Positions 1 to 8,083 of a stretch of 64,000 nt of DNA are shown one piece after another. The notes under the pieces are model-generated. The model had not been told where the DNA came from, did not search any database, and saw nothing but the letters and a program-made list of their open reading frames with translations. Origin of the DNA: Mogibacterium sp. (GTDB lineage: Bacteria > Bacillota > Clostridia > Peptostreptococcales > Anaerovoracaceae). The position numbers and the translations under genes are program-made. Position 1 is the stretch's first letter, and each line of letters starts with the position of its first letter. The stretch is taken from contig JAFRGD010000001.1 of the NCBI GenBank assembly GCA_017433975.1, forward strand, positions 1-64,000, written 5' to 3'.

Positions 1-392
1 AGGTTCTGCGCCTTGAGGCTGCCGGCCTCGTTGGCTCCCGCGACGACGTCGACCTTGACCAGCTTGCAGCCCTCAGGTACCTCAACGTCCTCGTGGATCG
101 AGCCGGTGTTGATGATCATCGTCCCGCCTGGCTTGAGGTTGTCCTTGTGCTGTGCGAGGGCGGCCGGGCTGAAGATCAGCAGGTAGTCGGCCTTTTTGAA
201 CTTTGGCGCGCCGACTTTCTTGTCGGAGACGGCCACGTAGCAGTCCGAAGTACCGCCGCGCATCTGCATGCTGTAGGATGCGAAATAAGTGACAAATTTG
301 TCGGTCTCTTCACAAGCGGTGTAAGAGAGGAGCTTTCCGAGCATCTGGACTCCCTGTCCGCCGAAGCCCGCAACGATAATGGATTGTTCCAT
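1..392 (-). CDS. 2-oxoacid:ferredoxin oxidoreductase gamma subunit (3' end beyond window)
   Basis: Gamma subunit of a four-subunit 2-oxoacid:ferredoxin oxidoreductase (VOR/KOR type), which oxidatively decarboxylates a 2-oxoacid to acyl-CoA and reduced ferredoxin in the cytoplasm. Reading begins MEQSIIVAGFGGQGVQMLG, with the family's GFGGQGV turn and the downstream MRGGTSDC motif. A strong GGAGG lies 7 bases before the ATG at 392. About 130 residues are present; the C-terminus lies off the window. It is the last visible gene of an operon with the beta subunit 10 bases upstream. The second operon's gamma subunit (37390-37962) has the same start and motifs, which supports the call. The exact 2-oxoacid cannot be read from sequence. 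Confidence 0.93.
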   Translation of the reverse strand, partial: MEQSIIVAGFGGQGVQMLGKLLSYTACEETDKFVTYFASYSMQMRGGTSDCYVAVSDKKVGAPKFKKADYLLIFSPAALAQHKDNLKPGGTMIINTGSIHEDVEVPEGCKLVKVDVVAGANEAGSLKAQN

Positions 393-402
393 GATGACCT
401 CC

Positions 403-1146
403 TTACTTATCGCGGAATACGCCGAGCGGGTATTCGTTCAATACAACGTTCTTGATGTGGTCGAGCGACTGCAGCGGCGTCATGCCCCAGTTGGTCGGGC
501 AGTTCGAGATGAACTCTACGAACGAGAAGCCCTTGCCGTCGAGCTGGTGCTGGAACGCGTCGCGGACGCACTTCTGCGCCTTGCGGATGTTGGCCGGGTC
601 CGTGCAGGTGACGCGGGCGATGTACGAAGGAGCTTCCAGCGTATTGATCAGCTCGCACATGTGCATCGGATAGCCGTGCTCATTGGCGTTGCGGCCAAAC
701 GGTGTGGTGGTCGTGCGTGCGCCGAGCAGTGTGGTCGGAGCGAGCTGGCCGCCGGTCATGCCGTAGATACCGTTGTTGACGAAGATGACGGTGATGTTGT
801 CGCCGCGGTTCGCCGAATGCATGGTCTCAGCCATGCCGATGGCCGCGAGGTCGCCGTCGCCCTGATAGGTCATGATGAAGGTATCAGGCATGCATCTCTT
901 CATCGCTCCCGCTACCGCGCAGCCTCTGCCGTGCGGGCAGGCGATCGTATCGATTCTGATGTATCCGAGTGCGTTCGCGCAGCAGCCTACGCCCTGAACG
1001 TACGCCGACTTGTCAAACAGACCCATCTCGTCAAGCGTCTGGGAGACGATCTTAAATGAGGCAGAGTGCAGACAACCCGGACAGAAGTCATTGCTTCCTT
1101 TCTCCAAATCTATCGCTGCTGGGATTTTAGTAATTTGCTTCATCAT
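403..1146 (-). CDS. 2-oxoacid:ferredoxin oxidoreductase beta subunit (thiamine diphosphate binding)
   Basis: Beta subunit that binds thiamine diphosphate. Visible motifs are CPGCLHS near residue 22 (cysteines typical of this family), the ThDP/Mg motif beginning GDGD near residue 95 and continuing to the NN pair about 30 residues on, and YPMHMCEL near residue 160. At 247 residues it has the usual length. The start overlaps the stop of the alpha gene as ATGA (1143-1146), so translation is probably coupled; a second ATG at 1143 is an alternative start. The paralogue at 37978-38718 is closely similar throughout. Confidence 0.95.
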   Translation of the reverse strand: MMKQITKIPAAIDLEKGSNDFCPGCLHSASFKIVSQTLDEMGLFDKSAYVQGVGCCANALGYIRIDTIACPHGRGCAVAGAMKRCMPDTFIMTYQGDGDLAAIGMAETMHSANRGDNITVIFVNNGIYGMTGGQLAPTTLLGARTTTTPFGRNANEHGYPMHMCELINTLEAPSYIARVTCTDPANIRKAQKCVRDAFQHQLDGKGFSFVEFISNCPTNWGMTPLQSLDHIKNVVLNEYPLGVFRDK

Positions 1147-2216
1147 TCCCCTACCTTTCTCTCATACATATCACGGATAGCTGCTACGATGTCATCTCTG
1201 TCGATGATGACGCCGCCGGAAGTGAGGCACGTTTCGATCGGTGCTCTCTTGCGGACAGCAGCTTTGACGTCCTCAGCGTACTGTGCCGGCTGGGACATCT
1301 CGACGTCCAGGATACCCTTGACCTGATCGTAGTTGATCTCTTCAAAGGCAGCTTCAGGGAACGGATAGATTCTCTTCGCTCTGATGAAGCCAAGCTTGTA
1401 GCCTTCAGCTCTCAGAACTTCGACCGCGGACTCCGCGATACGGGCGGAGACACCGTAGCTGGTGACGACCAGTTTGGCGTCCTCAAGGCCGTCGGTCTCG
1501 TACTGGACCTCGGTCTCTTTCCATTTCTCGTACATCTCGGCGTCCTCGCCGTTCTGGATCGGAGCCGGCTTGTGGAAGAACACTCTGTGGAACGTGCCCT
1601 TGTTACCGGTCGGGACCCATGGCTTGCTCGCCTCGATGGCCTTGACTTCCTCTTCGCTCTTCATCGGCGGGAGTGTGACAGGCTCCATGAGGGAACCGGT
1701 GAAGCCGTCGAGAAGAACCATGGTCGGTTCACTGTATTTGTCCGCGAGGTCGAACGCTTCATAAGTCATGTCGACCGCTTCCTGAATGTCGGCCGGTGCG
1801 AGGACGATCATTCTGTAGCCGCCGTTACCGAGCGCTCTGGTTGCCTGGTTGTAGTCCTGCTGGGACGGCTGGATCGAACCGATTCCCGGGCCGCCTCTCT
1901 GGAAGTTGCAGACGACGACCGGGAGTCTGCAGAGCGCCATCCAGGACACGGTCTCACTCATCAGGGAGATGCCGCAGCTGGAGGACGACAGGAGACTTCT
2001 CTTGCCGGCAGCCGCGCCGCCGAAGACCATGTTGGACGAAGCGACTTCGCTCTCGCCCTGCATGAATACGCCGTTTACCTGAGGGAGTCTCCGAGCGAGG
2101 TATTCTGGAACAGCATTCTGCGGTGTGATCGGGTAACCTGCGAAGAAGCGGCAGCCCGCTCTGACGGCAGCTTCCGCGACCGCCTCGCAGCCTTTCATAA
2201 ATTTTTTCTCTTCCAT
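1143..2216 (-). CDS. vorB: 2-oxoacid:ferredoxin oxidoreductase alpha subunit (VorB type)
   Basis: Alpha subunit, 357 residues, of the branched-chain type 2-oxoacid:ferredoxin oxidoreductase. It starts KFMKGCEAVAEAAVRAGC and continues with FFAGYPITPQN, the signature of the pyrimidine-binding domain in VorB-like subunits. A QRGGPGIG loop follows near residue 108. An AGGAGG stands before the ATG, overlapping the end of the ferredoxin gene (its stop ends 2 bases away). Gene order ferredoxin-alpha-beta-gamma is that of VOR/KOR operons. VorB naming rests on overall resemblance; a KOR or other aliphatic/aromatic 2-oxoacid preference cannot be excluded. Confidence 0.93.
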   Translation of the reverse strand: MEEKKFMKGCEAVAEAAVRAGCRFFAGYPITPQNAVPEYLARRLPQVNGVFMQGESEVASSNMVFGGAAAGKRSLLSSSSCGISLMSETVSWMALCRLPVVVCNFQRGGPGIGSIQPSQQDYNQATRALGNGGYRMIVLAPADIQEAVDMTYEAFDLADKYSEPTMVLLDGFTGSLMEPVTLPPMKSEEEVKAIEASKPWVPTGNKGTFHRVFFHKPAPIQNGEDAEMYEKWKETEVQYETDGLEDAKLVVTSYGVSARIAESAVEVLRAEGYKLGFIRAKRIYPFPEAAFEEINYDQVKGILDVEMSQPAQYAEDVKAAVRKRAPIETCLTSGGVIIDRDDIVAAIRDMYERKVGE

Positions 2217-2218
2217 TA

Positions 2219-2434
2219 CTAATCCTCCTTGAAAACAGTTAACGCGGAGTCAGGGCACATCAGTGCGCAGATCCCGCAGCCAATGCAGTCGTCCGGGTTC
2301 GCCTTAGTTACCGTAAGGAAGCCCTTCGCATTGGCTTCGTCGCCCTCTGCAAGTACTTTCTTTGGGCATACGCTGACACAGTACCAGCAGCCCTTGCAGG
2401 CTTTTTTGTTGATTTCTACGTAGCCTTTTGCCAT
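2219..2434 (-). CDS. 2-oxoacid:ferredoxin oxidoreductase delta subunit, 2[4Fe-4S] ferredoxin
   Basis: Small ferredoxin-like subunit carrying electrons from the catalytic subunits. It has two classical cluster motifs, CKGCWYCVSVCP and CIGCGICALMCP, in about 71 residues. The ATG at 2434 is preferred over the in-frame GTG at 2437 because GGAGG then sits at 6 bases. It lies between the P-loop ATPase gene and the alpha subunit with very short gaps, so it is part of one transcript. Confidence 0.94.
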   Translation of the reverse strand: MAKGYVEINKKACKGCWYCVSVCPKKVLAEGDEANAKGFLTVTKANPDDCIGCGICALMCPDSALTVFKED

Positions 2435-2460
2435 CACTACCCTCCTTAAAATAGTGTTAG

Positions 2461-3153
2461 TTACTTCCGTCTGTTTTTCATCCAGACGGGCGTCATTTGG
2501 AGGCTCAGAGGCAAGACCGGCATGTTCAGCCGTTCGCTGACTTCGCCGGCAATCTCTGCACGGGCGCAGCAGAAGCTGATCTCTCCGATGTCAAAATTCC
2601 TGACCTGCTCAACCCCCTGTATCACATCATCGACCGTCGTCCGGAGACCGAGATTCGGGTTTGCGATCACCGAGTCGATCCCGACGCCAGCCGTGCTTGT
2701 GACCTTATATAAGGTTTGGAGAATGTTCTCCTTGGAATCCGACCACGCGCGGTACGGATTCAGAAGATAAAAAACGTGCGACCCGGTACCCCTGATATCA
2801 TTGGCGAACTGGCCGATCATGTGTGAACCATAATCGCCGCCGCCGATGTCGAGCAGCGTGATGCTGTTCGGGTCCCTGAGCCGCGTGATGACGCCGGCCG
2901 CGACGACCGGTGCGTCAAAAATCTGTTCCTGATAGTGAATTGTGAACGTCCCGAGATGGTCCTTGCCGTCGACGTCGCGACCGCGGAGGAGAGGCTTGGT
3001 CTGGTCCAGGTCAAAGTAATGGACCTCTTTGTCCGGGAATTTTTCTTCCAGATAAGCGGCGAGCGCCAGCGAGACCTCGGTCTTGCCGGAGCCGGCTTCG
3101 CTGAGAAATACGAAATTCTTACATTTGAGAACGTCGAGATCGATTAATTCCAC
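2461..3153 (-). CDS. P-loop ATPase leading the oxidoreductase operon, function unknown
   Basis: Cytoplasmic P-loop protein of 230 residues. The Walker A is SEAGSGKTEV near residues 18-27. It is followed by FDLDQTKPLLRGRD near residue 48, LDIGGGDYGS near 102 (a likely Walker B or switch region), and LNPYRAWS near 130. The start is a GTG with GAGGTG 4-9 bases upstream. It is the first gene of oxidoreductase operon 1. A paralogue with the same motifs (DLDQTKPLF, LDIGGGAHG, INPYRPWSG) holds the same place in operon 2 (40060-40758). I do not know a named family. By analogy with CooC or NifH-like maturation ATPases, a role in assembling or activating the oxidoreductase is possible, but this is inference. 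Confidence 0.85.
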   Translation of the reverse strand: MELIDLDVLKCKNFVFLSEAGSGKTEVSLALAAYLEEKFPDKEVHYFDLDQTKPLLRGRDVDGKDHLGTFTIHYQEQIFDAPVVAAGVITRLRDPNSITLLDIGGGDYGSHMIGQFANDIRGTGSHVFYLLNPYRAWSDSKENILQTLYKVTSTAGVGIDSVIANPNLGLRTTVDDVIQGVEQVRNFDIGEISFCCARAEIAGEVSERLNMPVLPLSLQMTPVWMKNRRK

Positions 3154-3283
3154 GGCACACCTCTTCTGTAACGACGCCGGAGACGTAACTTCGTCCTTAT
3201 ATTATATCCCGACTGCGCTCCGAATTCTAGCGTTTTTGCAAAACATTTGTGAAAAATCTGTACATTCTTGCATTTTTTATGTA

Positions 3284-3297
3284 CAAGAACGTTCTTG
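3284..3297. promoter_or_regulatory. 14-bp perfect palindrome in the divergent intergenic region
   Basis: CAAGAACGTTCTTG is a perfect palindrome between the divergent P-loop ATPase gene and the GH25 gene. It lies about 50 bases before the GH25 start. A regulator site is plausible; the regulator is unknown. The spacing does not fit a LexA box. Confidence 0.3.
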
Positions 3298-3347
3298 AGA
3301 AATGCGGGGCGGAATGATACAATGCAGAAAAGGGTGGAGGATGGCGA

Positions 3348-4604
3348 ATGAGAACCGAAACACAGGAAACAACGCAAAAGAAGAAAGGCCGCAAGGCCCT
3401 CCGGGTCGTGCTCTGGCTGATCCTGATCCTGCTCGTCGCGGCCGGCGCGGCGGCGGGATACGCGTACAGAACATACAATAAAACGCTGGAGGCACTCGAG
3501 GTCACGTTCACTGACGACGCCCCGCGCGTCGACGTCGGCGGCACGTACGCCACGATGGACTACGTGAGCAGTTACGTCGGGGAGATCACACCATCCGCCG
3601 AGTACTTTGACGCCGACACCGTCGGGGACAAAGAAGTCACCTTTACCGTCACGCATCCGCTGTTCGGCGGCCTGCTGAACCCGACCAGGGACTTCACGCT
3701 GCGGTATTCGGTCATCGACACGATTCCGCCGCTCGCGCTCTGGACAGGGGACGGCGCGCTCATCGGGCAGGGGTCGGCGTTCAACATCAATGACGTGATC
3801 GCCTACGGGGACAACGCGGACCCGGAGCCGGTCGTGGCGGTCGAGGGCGAAGTCGACACGGACACGCTCGGCGAGTACCCGCTTCACGTCACCGTGACCG
3901 ACGCGTCCGGCAACGCGACCGACTGGTGGCTCACGGTCGAGGTGGTCGACAGCTTTCCGGAGTACGTGGACGACACGCCGCGGACCCCGTTCGCGGACTT
4001 CGTGGCCGCGTACGCGGGCGAGGGGAGAGTCTTCGGAATCGACGTGTCCTCGTGGCAGGGCGACGTGGACTACGAAGCGGTCAAAGCCGCGGGGTGCGAC
4101 TTCGTGATCATCCGGATCGGCTTCTCGATCGACGGCGAAGTCACGCTGGACAACACGTTCGAGCAGAACTTCCGGGACGCCCGGGCGGCAGGCTTGCGCG
4201 TAGGCCTCTACCTCTATAGTTATGACAGTACAGAAGAACAGGTCCGCGGCGCCGCGGACTGGATCATCGAGCGGCTCGATGGCGCGGAGCTCGACCTGCC
4301 GGTCGCCTTCGACTGGGAGGACTTCGGCGACTTCCAGTCGTACAAGATGAGCTTTCTGACGCTCAACCGGCTGTACGATGCGTTCGAGGACGAGCTCGCG
4401 GGTGCGGGGTACGATTGCATGCTCTACGGCAGCAAGAACTACCTCGAGAAGATCTGGGAGGACACGGATACGCGACCGGTCTGGCTCGCGCACTACACCG
4501 ACTGGTCGAGCTATGCAGGTCCGTACATGATCTGGCAGGTGAGCAACCTCGGAAACATCGACGGAATCTACGCGGACGTCGACATGAACATCCTGTTTGA
4601 ATAG
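3348..4604 (+). CDS. Membrane-anchored GH25 muramidase (lysozyme) with Ig-like stalk
   Basis: Cell-wall hydrolase that cuts the glycan strands of peptidoglycan outside the cell. Residues 1-17 are basic and cytoplasmic, and 18-40 form one transmembrane anchor. Residues ~50-200 are two Ig/cadherin-like stretches of the DUF5011 kind (for example VTVTDASGNATDWW). The GH25 domain fills 228-418, opening with GIDVSSWQGDVDYEAVK and containing the catalytic acid cluster FDWED at 321-325. Length 418 is normal for anchored GH25 proteins. It is monocistronic and divergent from the oxidoreductase operon. Confidence 0.93.
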   Translation: MRTETQETTQKKKGRKALRVVLWLILILLVAAGAAAGYAYRTYNKTLEALEVTFTDDAPRVDVGGTYATMDYVSSYVGEITPSAEYFDADTVGDKEVTFTVTHPLFGGLLNPTRDFTLRYSVIDTIPPLALWTGDGALIGQGSAFNINDVIAYGDNADPEPVVAVEGEVDTDTLGEYPLHVTVTDASGNATDWWLTVEVVDSFPEYVDDTPRTPFADFVAAYAGEGRVFGIDVSSWQGDVDYEAVKAAGCDFVIIRIGFSIDGEVTLDNTFEQNFRDARAAGLRVGLYLYSYDSTEEQVRGAADWIIERLDGAELDLPVAFDWEDFGDFQSYKMSFLTLNRLYDAFEDELAGAGYDCMLYGSKNYLEKIWEDTDTRPVWLAHYTDWSSYAGPYMIWQVSNLGNIDGIYADVDMNILFE

Positions 4605-4612
4605 AACGAATG

Positions 4613-4643
4613 AAAAAACCGGCCCGGCGGACACCGCCGGGCC
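4613..4643 (-). terminator. Intrinsic terminator of the ketopantoate-reductase-family gene
   Basis: A 10-bp GC-only stem (4621-4630 with 4634-4643, loop ACA). On the minus strand it is followed by GGTTTTTTC. On the plus strand no T run follows, so it serves mainly the minus-strand gene that ends at 4662. Confidence 0.8.
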
Positions 4644-4661
4644 GATGCATTGATCGGTCGA

Positions 4662-5678
4662 TTATTTGAAAAACTCCTTGAAATAATTGATGTTGGAGAG
4701 CGTCGGGTTCAACTCGCCGCTCTGTTCTTTTTTGATGACTTCGACGATCCGGTCGTTGATCGGGGTCGGGACACCGTATTTGCGGCCCCACTCGCAGACG
4801 ACGCCGTTGATCGCGTCGACCTCGCACGGCTTGCCCTTTTGGAGGTCCTGGAGCATCGACGGGACGATCTCGCGGTGTTTCTTGAGGGCGATCGGGAGGA
4901 TCGTCTCCGCGATCCGCTGCTTCACTTTATTCTTGTAATAGAAGAGCTTGGTGATGTCCTTGCCCTGCACCGGCGCGAACGTGACGCCGCCGGCGCGCGC
5001 GACGTCGATGCACTCCTTCATGCACTGGACGGCGACCTTGCGGGCCGGGGCCCACTCGGTGACGCTGCCGAAGGTCCCGCCGATGACGGTCCCGAGGCCG
5101 GAGAACGTCGCGTTGATGAGGAGCTTGGACCAGCGGGCGCCGAGCAGGTTGTCCTCGATGTCGACCGGACACATGTGCTCGAGCACGCCCTTGACGCGGT
5201 CGAGTTTGTCCTCGGTGATGCCCGGCATGCCGCCCATGTGGAAGGACAGGCTGTCCGGGTCGCTGGTCAAAACGCAGGTGCCCGGATCGGTCATCGTCGC
5301 GCCCCATTCGACGGTGCAGCCGATCGTGCGGTCTTCTCCGATGATCTCGGCGATGCCCGGCTCCGGAATTCCGTTCTGGAGCGTCACGATGACGCCGTCG
5401 TCCGCCAGCATCGGCTTCAGCATGGTGACGACCTCCGGGTTGTGGAGCTGCTTGGTCATCAGAAAGATGATATCGTACGGGCCCTGCATCTCGTCCGGCA
5501 GGATCGCGTTGACCGGCGTCGTGAAGTCGACCGTGCCCGTGATGTGCGCGCCTTTTTCGCGCAGGGCCGTGACGTGACGGACGTTGCGGTTCACCAGTTC
5601 GATCGGGAAACCGCTTTTGGTGAGATACGCTCCGAGGATCGTGCCGAGCGAGCCGGCACCGTAAATCGCACACTTCAT
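4662..5678 (-). CDS. Ketopantoate reductase family (ApbA/PanE-like) oxidoreductase
   Basis: NADPH-dependent 2-hydroxyacid-type oxidoreductase of the ApbA/PanE family; the classical member reduces 2-dehydropantoate to pantoate for CoA synthesis. The N-terminal Rossmann motif is GAGSLGTILGAYL (residues 7-19), with FLMTKQLHN and LQNGIPEPG further on, and the helical C-terminal domain after residue ~190. Length 338 is slightly above the usual ~300. GGAGG is 5-9 bases before the ATG. No pan genes stand nearby, so the substrate may be another 2-keto acid; the family contains many such enzymes. Confidence 0.85.
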   Translation of the reverse strand: MKCAIYGAGSLGTILGAYLTKSGFPIELVNRNVRHVTALREKGAHITGTVDFTTPVNAILPDEMQGPYDIIFLMTKQLHNPEVVTMLKPMLADDGVIVTLQNGIPEPGIAEIIGEDRTIGCTVEWGATMTDPGTCVLTSDPDSLSFHMGGMPGITEDKLDRVKGVLEHMCPVDIEDNLLGARWSKLLINATFSGLGTVIGGTFGSVTEWAPARKVAVQCMKECIDVARAGGVTFAPVQGKDITKLFYYKNKVKQRIAETILPIALKKHREIVPSMLQDLQKGKPCEVDAINGVVCEWGRKYGVPTPINDRIVEVIKKEQSGELNPTLSNINYFKEFFK

Positions 5679-5710
5679 AATACTCCTCCTTATATATCTA
5701 CAAGTAATAT

Positions 5711-6031
5711 CTACAAGTTTTCACTTATACTGTAAGCCTCGACGTCCCCCGTGGTAATCAGGACCGACTCCTGGTGGAAGAAAACGCAGAGGTCCTTGGC
5801 GATCTCTTCGATGACGTCGCGCTCGACGCCGATCAAAGACAGGACCAGGGTGGTCTCCTGCGTGTACTCCCCGGATTCGTGGATGTAGCCGCCCTCGACG
5901 ATGTTCACCGAGAAGGGGACTTTGTAGCTGATACAGACGTTTCGGAGAATGGACAGGTACTTGGAGGTCTCGAATTTCTGCTGTTTGGTGTCCTGGTCGT
6001 TCAGTCCGACGTAAATTTCTGTTCTAATCAT
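5711..6031 (-). CDS. Small protein, unknown function (106 aa)
   Basis: A 106-residue soluble protein beginning MIRTEIYVGLNDQDTKQQKF and ending in a stretch predicted as alternating strands and helices (VFFHQESVLITTGDVEAYSI). The pattern suggests a compact alpha-beta ferredoxin-like fold, as in small regulatory or DUF3574-like proteins. No catalytic motif is clear. It lies upstream of the reductase gene (gap 32 bases) on the same strand and may be co-transcribed. The ribosome binding site is weak. Confidence 0.65.
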   Translation of the reverse strand: MIRTEIYVGLNDQDTKQQKFETSKYLSILRNVCISYKVPFSVNIVEGGYIHESGEYTQETTLVLSLIGVERDVIEEIAKDLCVFFHQESVLITTGDVEAYSISENL

Positions 6032-6059
6032 GTCTTTTCACACTAATTGGTAAGGGGAT

Positions 6060-6341
6060 TCAGAAGAACCGGTGGACGTCGTCGCGGTTCACGAAGTCGG
6101 TGACGCCGCCGCAGTCCTTGCAGACCGCGGACTGGTAGCTGAAGCCCTCGCCGTAGCCGCCGAGGCCGCTCGTGAGGCGGTCCGACCCGCAGAAGGCGCA
6201 CCGCCGGGCGGCCTGACCGTCCCGGTTGTCGACCGCGCGGTGTTGCTTGTAGTTCGGCAGGCCGCTCGTGTCCCGCGCGTCAAAGCCCGCGGCCACGTTA
6301 TTCAGTTCCTGCTCCGTCATCGTCCATCTGCCGTCCGCCAT
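6060..6341 (-). CDS. Small zinc-ribbon protein, unknown function
   Basis: A 93-residue protein with one zinc-ribbon: CAFCGSDR, then about 22 residues on CKDCGGVTDF. The ATG at 6341 is chosen because GGGAGG lies 6 bases before it; a longer reading from TTG at 6356 would include the ribosome binding site itself. The gene starts just after the stop of the HEAT-like gene upstream (6357), so the two are likely co-transcribed. Nucleic-acid or protein binding is possible; function unknown. Confidence 0.7.
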   Translation of the reverse strand: MADGRWTMTEQELNNVAAGFDARDTSGLPNYKQHRAVDNRDGQAARRCAFCGSDRLTSGLGGYGEGFSYQSAVCKDCGGVTDFVNRDDVHRFF

Positions 6342-6356
6342 GGTCGCCTCCCGCAA

Positions 6357-7196
6357 CTATTTGTCGTCCGGGCCGTACAGGTCGAACACGACGCCCGGAA
6401 CGTACTCGCGCTCCCCGTAGTAATTGACTTCGTCGATGTGATGGAAAGTCTTGCCGTTCATCGCCTCGATCTCAGCGGCCAGCTCCGGGCAGACGCCGGC
6501 GCGGTAGATCCGCTTTAAATATTGTAACGCAAATTTCGCCCAATGGGTATCCGCATTTTGAATGCAGGCCTGCGCGAACGCGCGGCAGGCGTCCCGGTCG
6601 AGCAGGTCGATGAGCTCGCGGTTCCCGGTCTCGAGGACGCGGTTGTAAAGGTCGGCCTTGGAATGCCGGTCGGTGCCGAACGGGTCCATGCTGTCGTCCG
6701 CGTAGCGGTGGTTTTCGAGGATGTCCCGCAGGATCGCCGGGTCTGTGAAGGCCGCCGGGGAGAAGCTGCCCGGAAAGTCCAGGAACAGCTGGTAGCGGAC
6801 CTGTTGCGAACGGATCTGCGACCGCGCCTCCTGGCCGATCCAGCCGTTCCGATATTTGCGGAAGAGCGCCAACTTGACGTCGTCGGACTTGATCTGATGA
6901 ACCGCATAGATGCGGAGCCGCCGGTCGACCCGGTCGTCCTCCGCGACGCGCGCGAGCTCGTCGTCGCTGGTGATCTTCTGCAGCGCCGGGTACGCCAACG
7001 ACTTACTCTTCGTCTGCTGGACGTACGCGCGGAGCAGCGCCTGGTCCGTGATGTTATCGATGTCCTTCAAAGACAGCTTCGCGGCCCGCGCCGCGAGCGC
7101 CGCCTCGTCAACCGGCTTAGCCGGCTTCGGCGCCGGACTGGCCGGAGCGGACTCCCCGCCGCCGAACACGGCCGAAATCTTCTGGAAAAGTCCCAT
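6357..7196 (-). CDS. HEAT-like helical repeat protein, unknown function
   Basis: A 279-residue mainly helical protein. After a Pro/Ala-rich linker (ESAPASPAPKPAKP) there are repeated short helix pairs (LKDIDNITDQALLRAYV, LARVAEDDRVDRRLRIYAV) resembling HEAT/armadillo units that track residues lost or displaced. The second ATG (7196) is preferred, since AGGAGG is only one base from the ATG at 7202 but 7 bases from 7196. A scaffold role is likely; no partner is evident apart from the zinc-ribbon gene downstream. Confidence 0.75.
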   Translation of the reverse strand: MGLFQKISAVFGGGESAPASPAPKPAKPVDEAALAARAAKLSLKDIDNITDQALLRAYVQQTKSKSLAYPALQKITSDDELARVAEDDRVDRRLRIYAVHQIKSDDVKLALFRKYRNGWIGQEARSQIRSQQVRYQLFLDFPGSFSPAAFTDPAILRDILENHRYADDSMDPFGTDRHSKADLYNRVLETGNRELIDLLDRDACRAFAQACIQNADTHWAKFALQYLKRIYRAGVCPELAAEIEAMNGKTFHHIDEVNYYGEREYVPGVVFDLYGPDDK

Positions 7197-7213
7197 CGTC
7201 ATGCCTCCTTGTG

Positions 7214-7882
7214 TTATTGCGCGTTGTCCCGGCCGTTCCGGCCGGCGGTAGCGGCGTCTCCACCGCCAAAGATATTCACAATCACTTTCACATACGCGTC
7301 GCCGATGCGCGTGAAGCCCATCTTTTGCATGTACGGGATGTGCTCCGGTCCGCCGGTCTTGCAGACGAGGCGCGCGACGTTGCAGGCCGGCAGCTGGCTG
7401 TAGAGGTGTGTGCCGACCGAGCAGTCGCGGTAGGCCGGCGTGGCGTAGTCGATCAGGATGTCAAAGTCGCCGCCGCGGCGCTTCCCGAGCAGGAGGCCGG
7501 CCGCCTGATTTTCATAAAAGACCGCAAAGCCTTCCGCCCCCACCGCCTGCTCCGGCTCGAACGTCGGAAAATACCGCCGGATATCGTCCCGGTACAGGTT
7601 CACGAACCACGCCGCGAAGCCTTCGCCGGCGTCGAGCCGCAGGACTTCGTAGTTGCGGGTCGTATGCCGCAGCCGCCACAGCTGATAGATGTTGACGAGC
7701 ACCAGGCACCCGTTGAGGAAGGCGGTCGGGAACGAGTGGATCAGGATCGCGTACGTCGTGAAAATGACGCTGCCGATCATGTTGATCACGCGCAGCCGCA
7801 CCACCGAAGTCATGAGCATGGACACGAGGATCACGACGGACCCCAGGTATCCGAACAGTTCCAGCGCAAGCGCTCCGTTCAT
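7214..7882 (-). CDS. YgjV-like membrane domain fused to a GNAT-like C-terminal domain
   Basis: Residues 1-75 form three hydrophobic helices in the pattern of the YgjV/PQ-loop-like inner membrane family (LGYLGSVVILVSMLM, NMIGSVIFTTYAI). Residues ~80-205 are soluble, with GNAT-like spacing (FAVFYENQAAGLLLG then YRDCSVGTHLYSQLP and YMQKMGFTRIGDAYVK, the terminal strand of acetyltransferase folds). GGAGG is 7 bases before the ATG. A membrane-tethered acetyltransferase-like protein is the reading; the acetyl-CoA loop is not clearly conserved. Confidence 0.7.
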   Translation of the reverse strand: MNGALALELFGYLGSVVILVSMLMTSVVRLRVINMIGSVIFTTYAILIHSFPTAFLNGCLVLVNIYQLWRLRHTTRNYEVLRLDAGEGFAAWFVNLYRDDIRRYFPTFEPEQAVGAEGFAVFYENQAAGLLLGKRRGGDFDILIDYATPAYRDCSVGTHLYSQLPACNVARLVCKTGGPEHIPYMQKMGFTRIGDAYVKVIVNIFGGGDAATAGRNGRDNAQ

Positions 7883-8013
7883 GATGGTTCCTCCAATCTT
7901 TTGCGCGGGTCAGGCGAACAAAGTCATGCGCCCGCTTCTCTGGTCTGATTTTACCATAAAAACAGTACAAATCTCCACCCGGAGAACGCGAACGGTCCGC
8001 CGCGGAAACGCAA

Positions 8014-8039
8014 AAGCACCCTGCCGGAACAGGGTGCTT
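8014..8039 (-). terminator. Intrinsic terminator of the small membrane protein gene
   Basis: AAGCACCCTG pairs with CAGGGTGCTT (10 bp, 6-base loop). On the minus strand TTTTGCGTTT follows, about 45 bases after the stop of the gene at 8084. Confidence 0.65.
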
Positions 8040-8083
8040 CGGGGCGGGCCGGTCAGGCGCCGCCCGTTGGCTGAAAGGAGCGG

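Noticed and set aside
3284..3297. LexA (SOS) box
   Set aside because: GAACGTTC lacks the four-base spacer of Gram-positive LexA boxes, so it is kept only as an unassigned palindrome.
3144..4634. 496-residue minus-strand reading opposite the GH25 gene
   Set aside because: It is antisense to a well-supported gene, is rich in Arg/Val/Asp as antisense GC-rich frames are, and has no family resemblance or ribosome binding site.
4650..5735. Long plus-strand reading opposite the ketopantoate-reductase-family gene
   Set aside because: Antisense shadow of a gene with clear motifs; composition dominated by Asp/Arg/Val/Leu.
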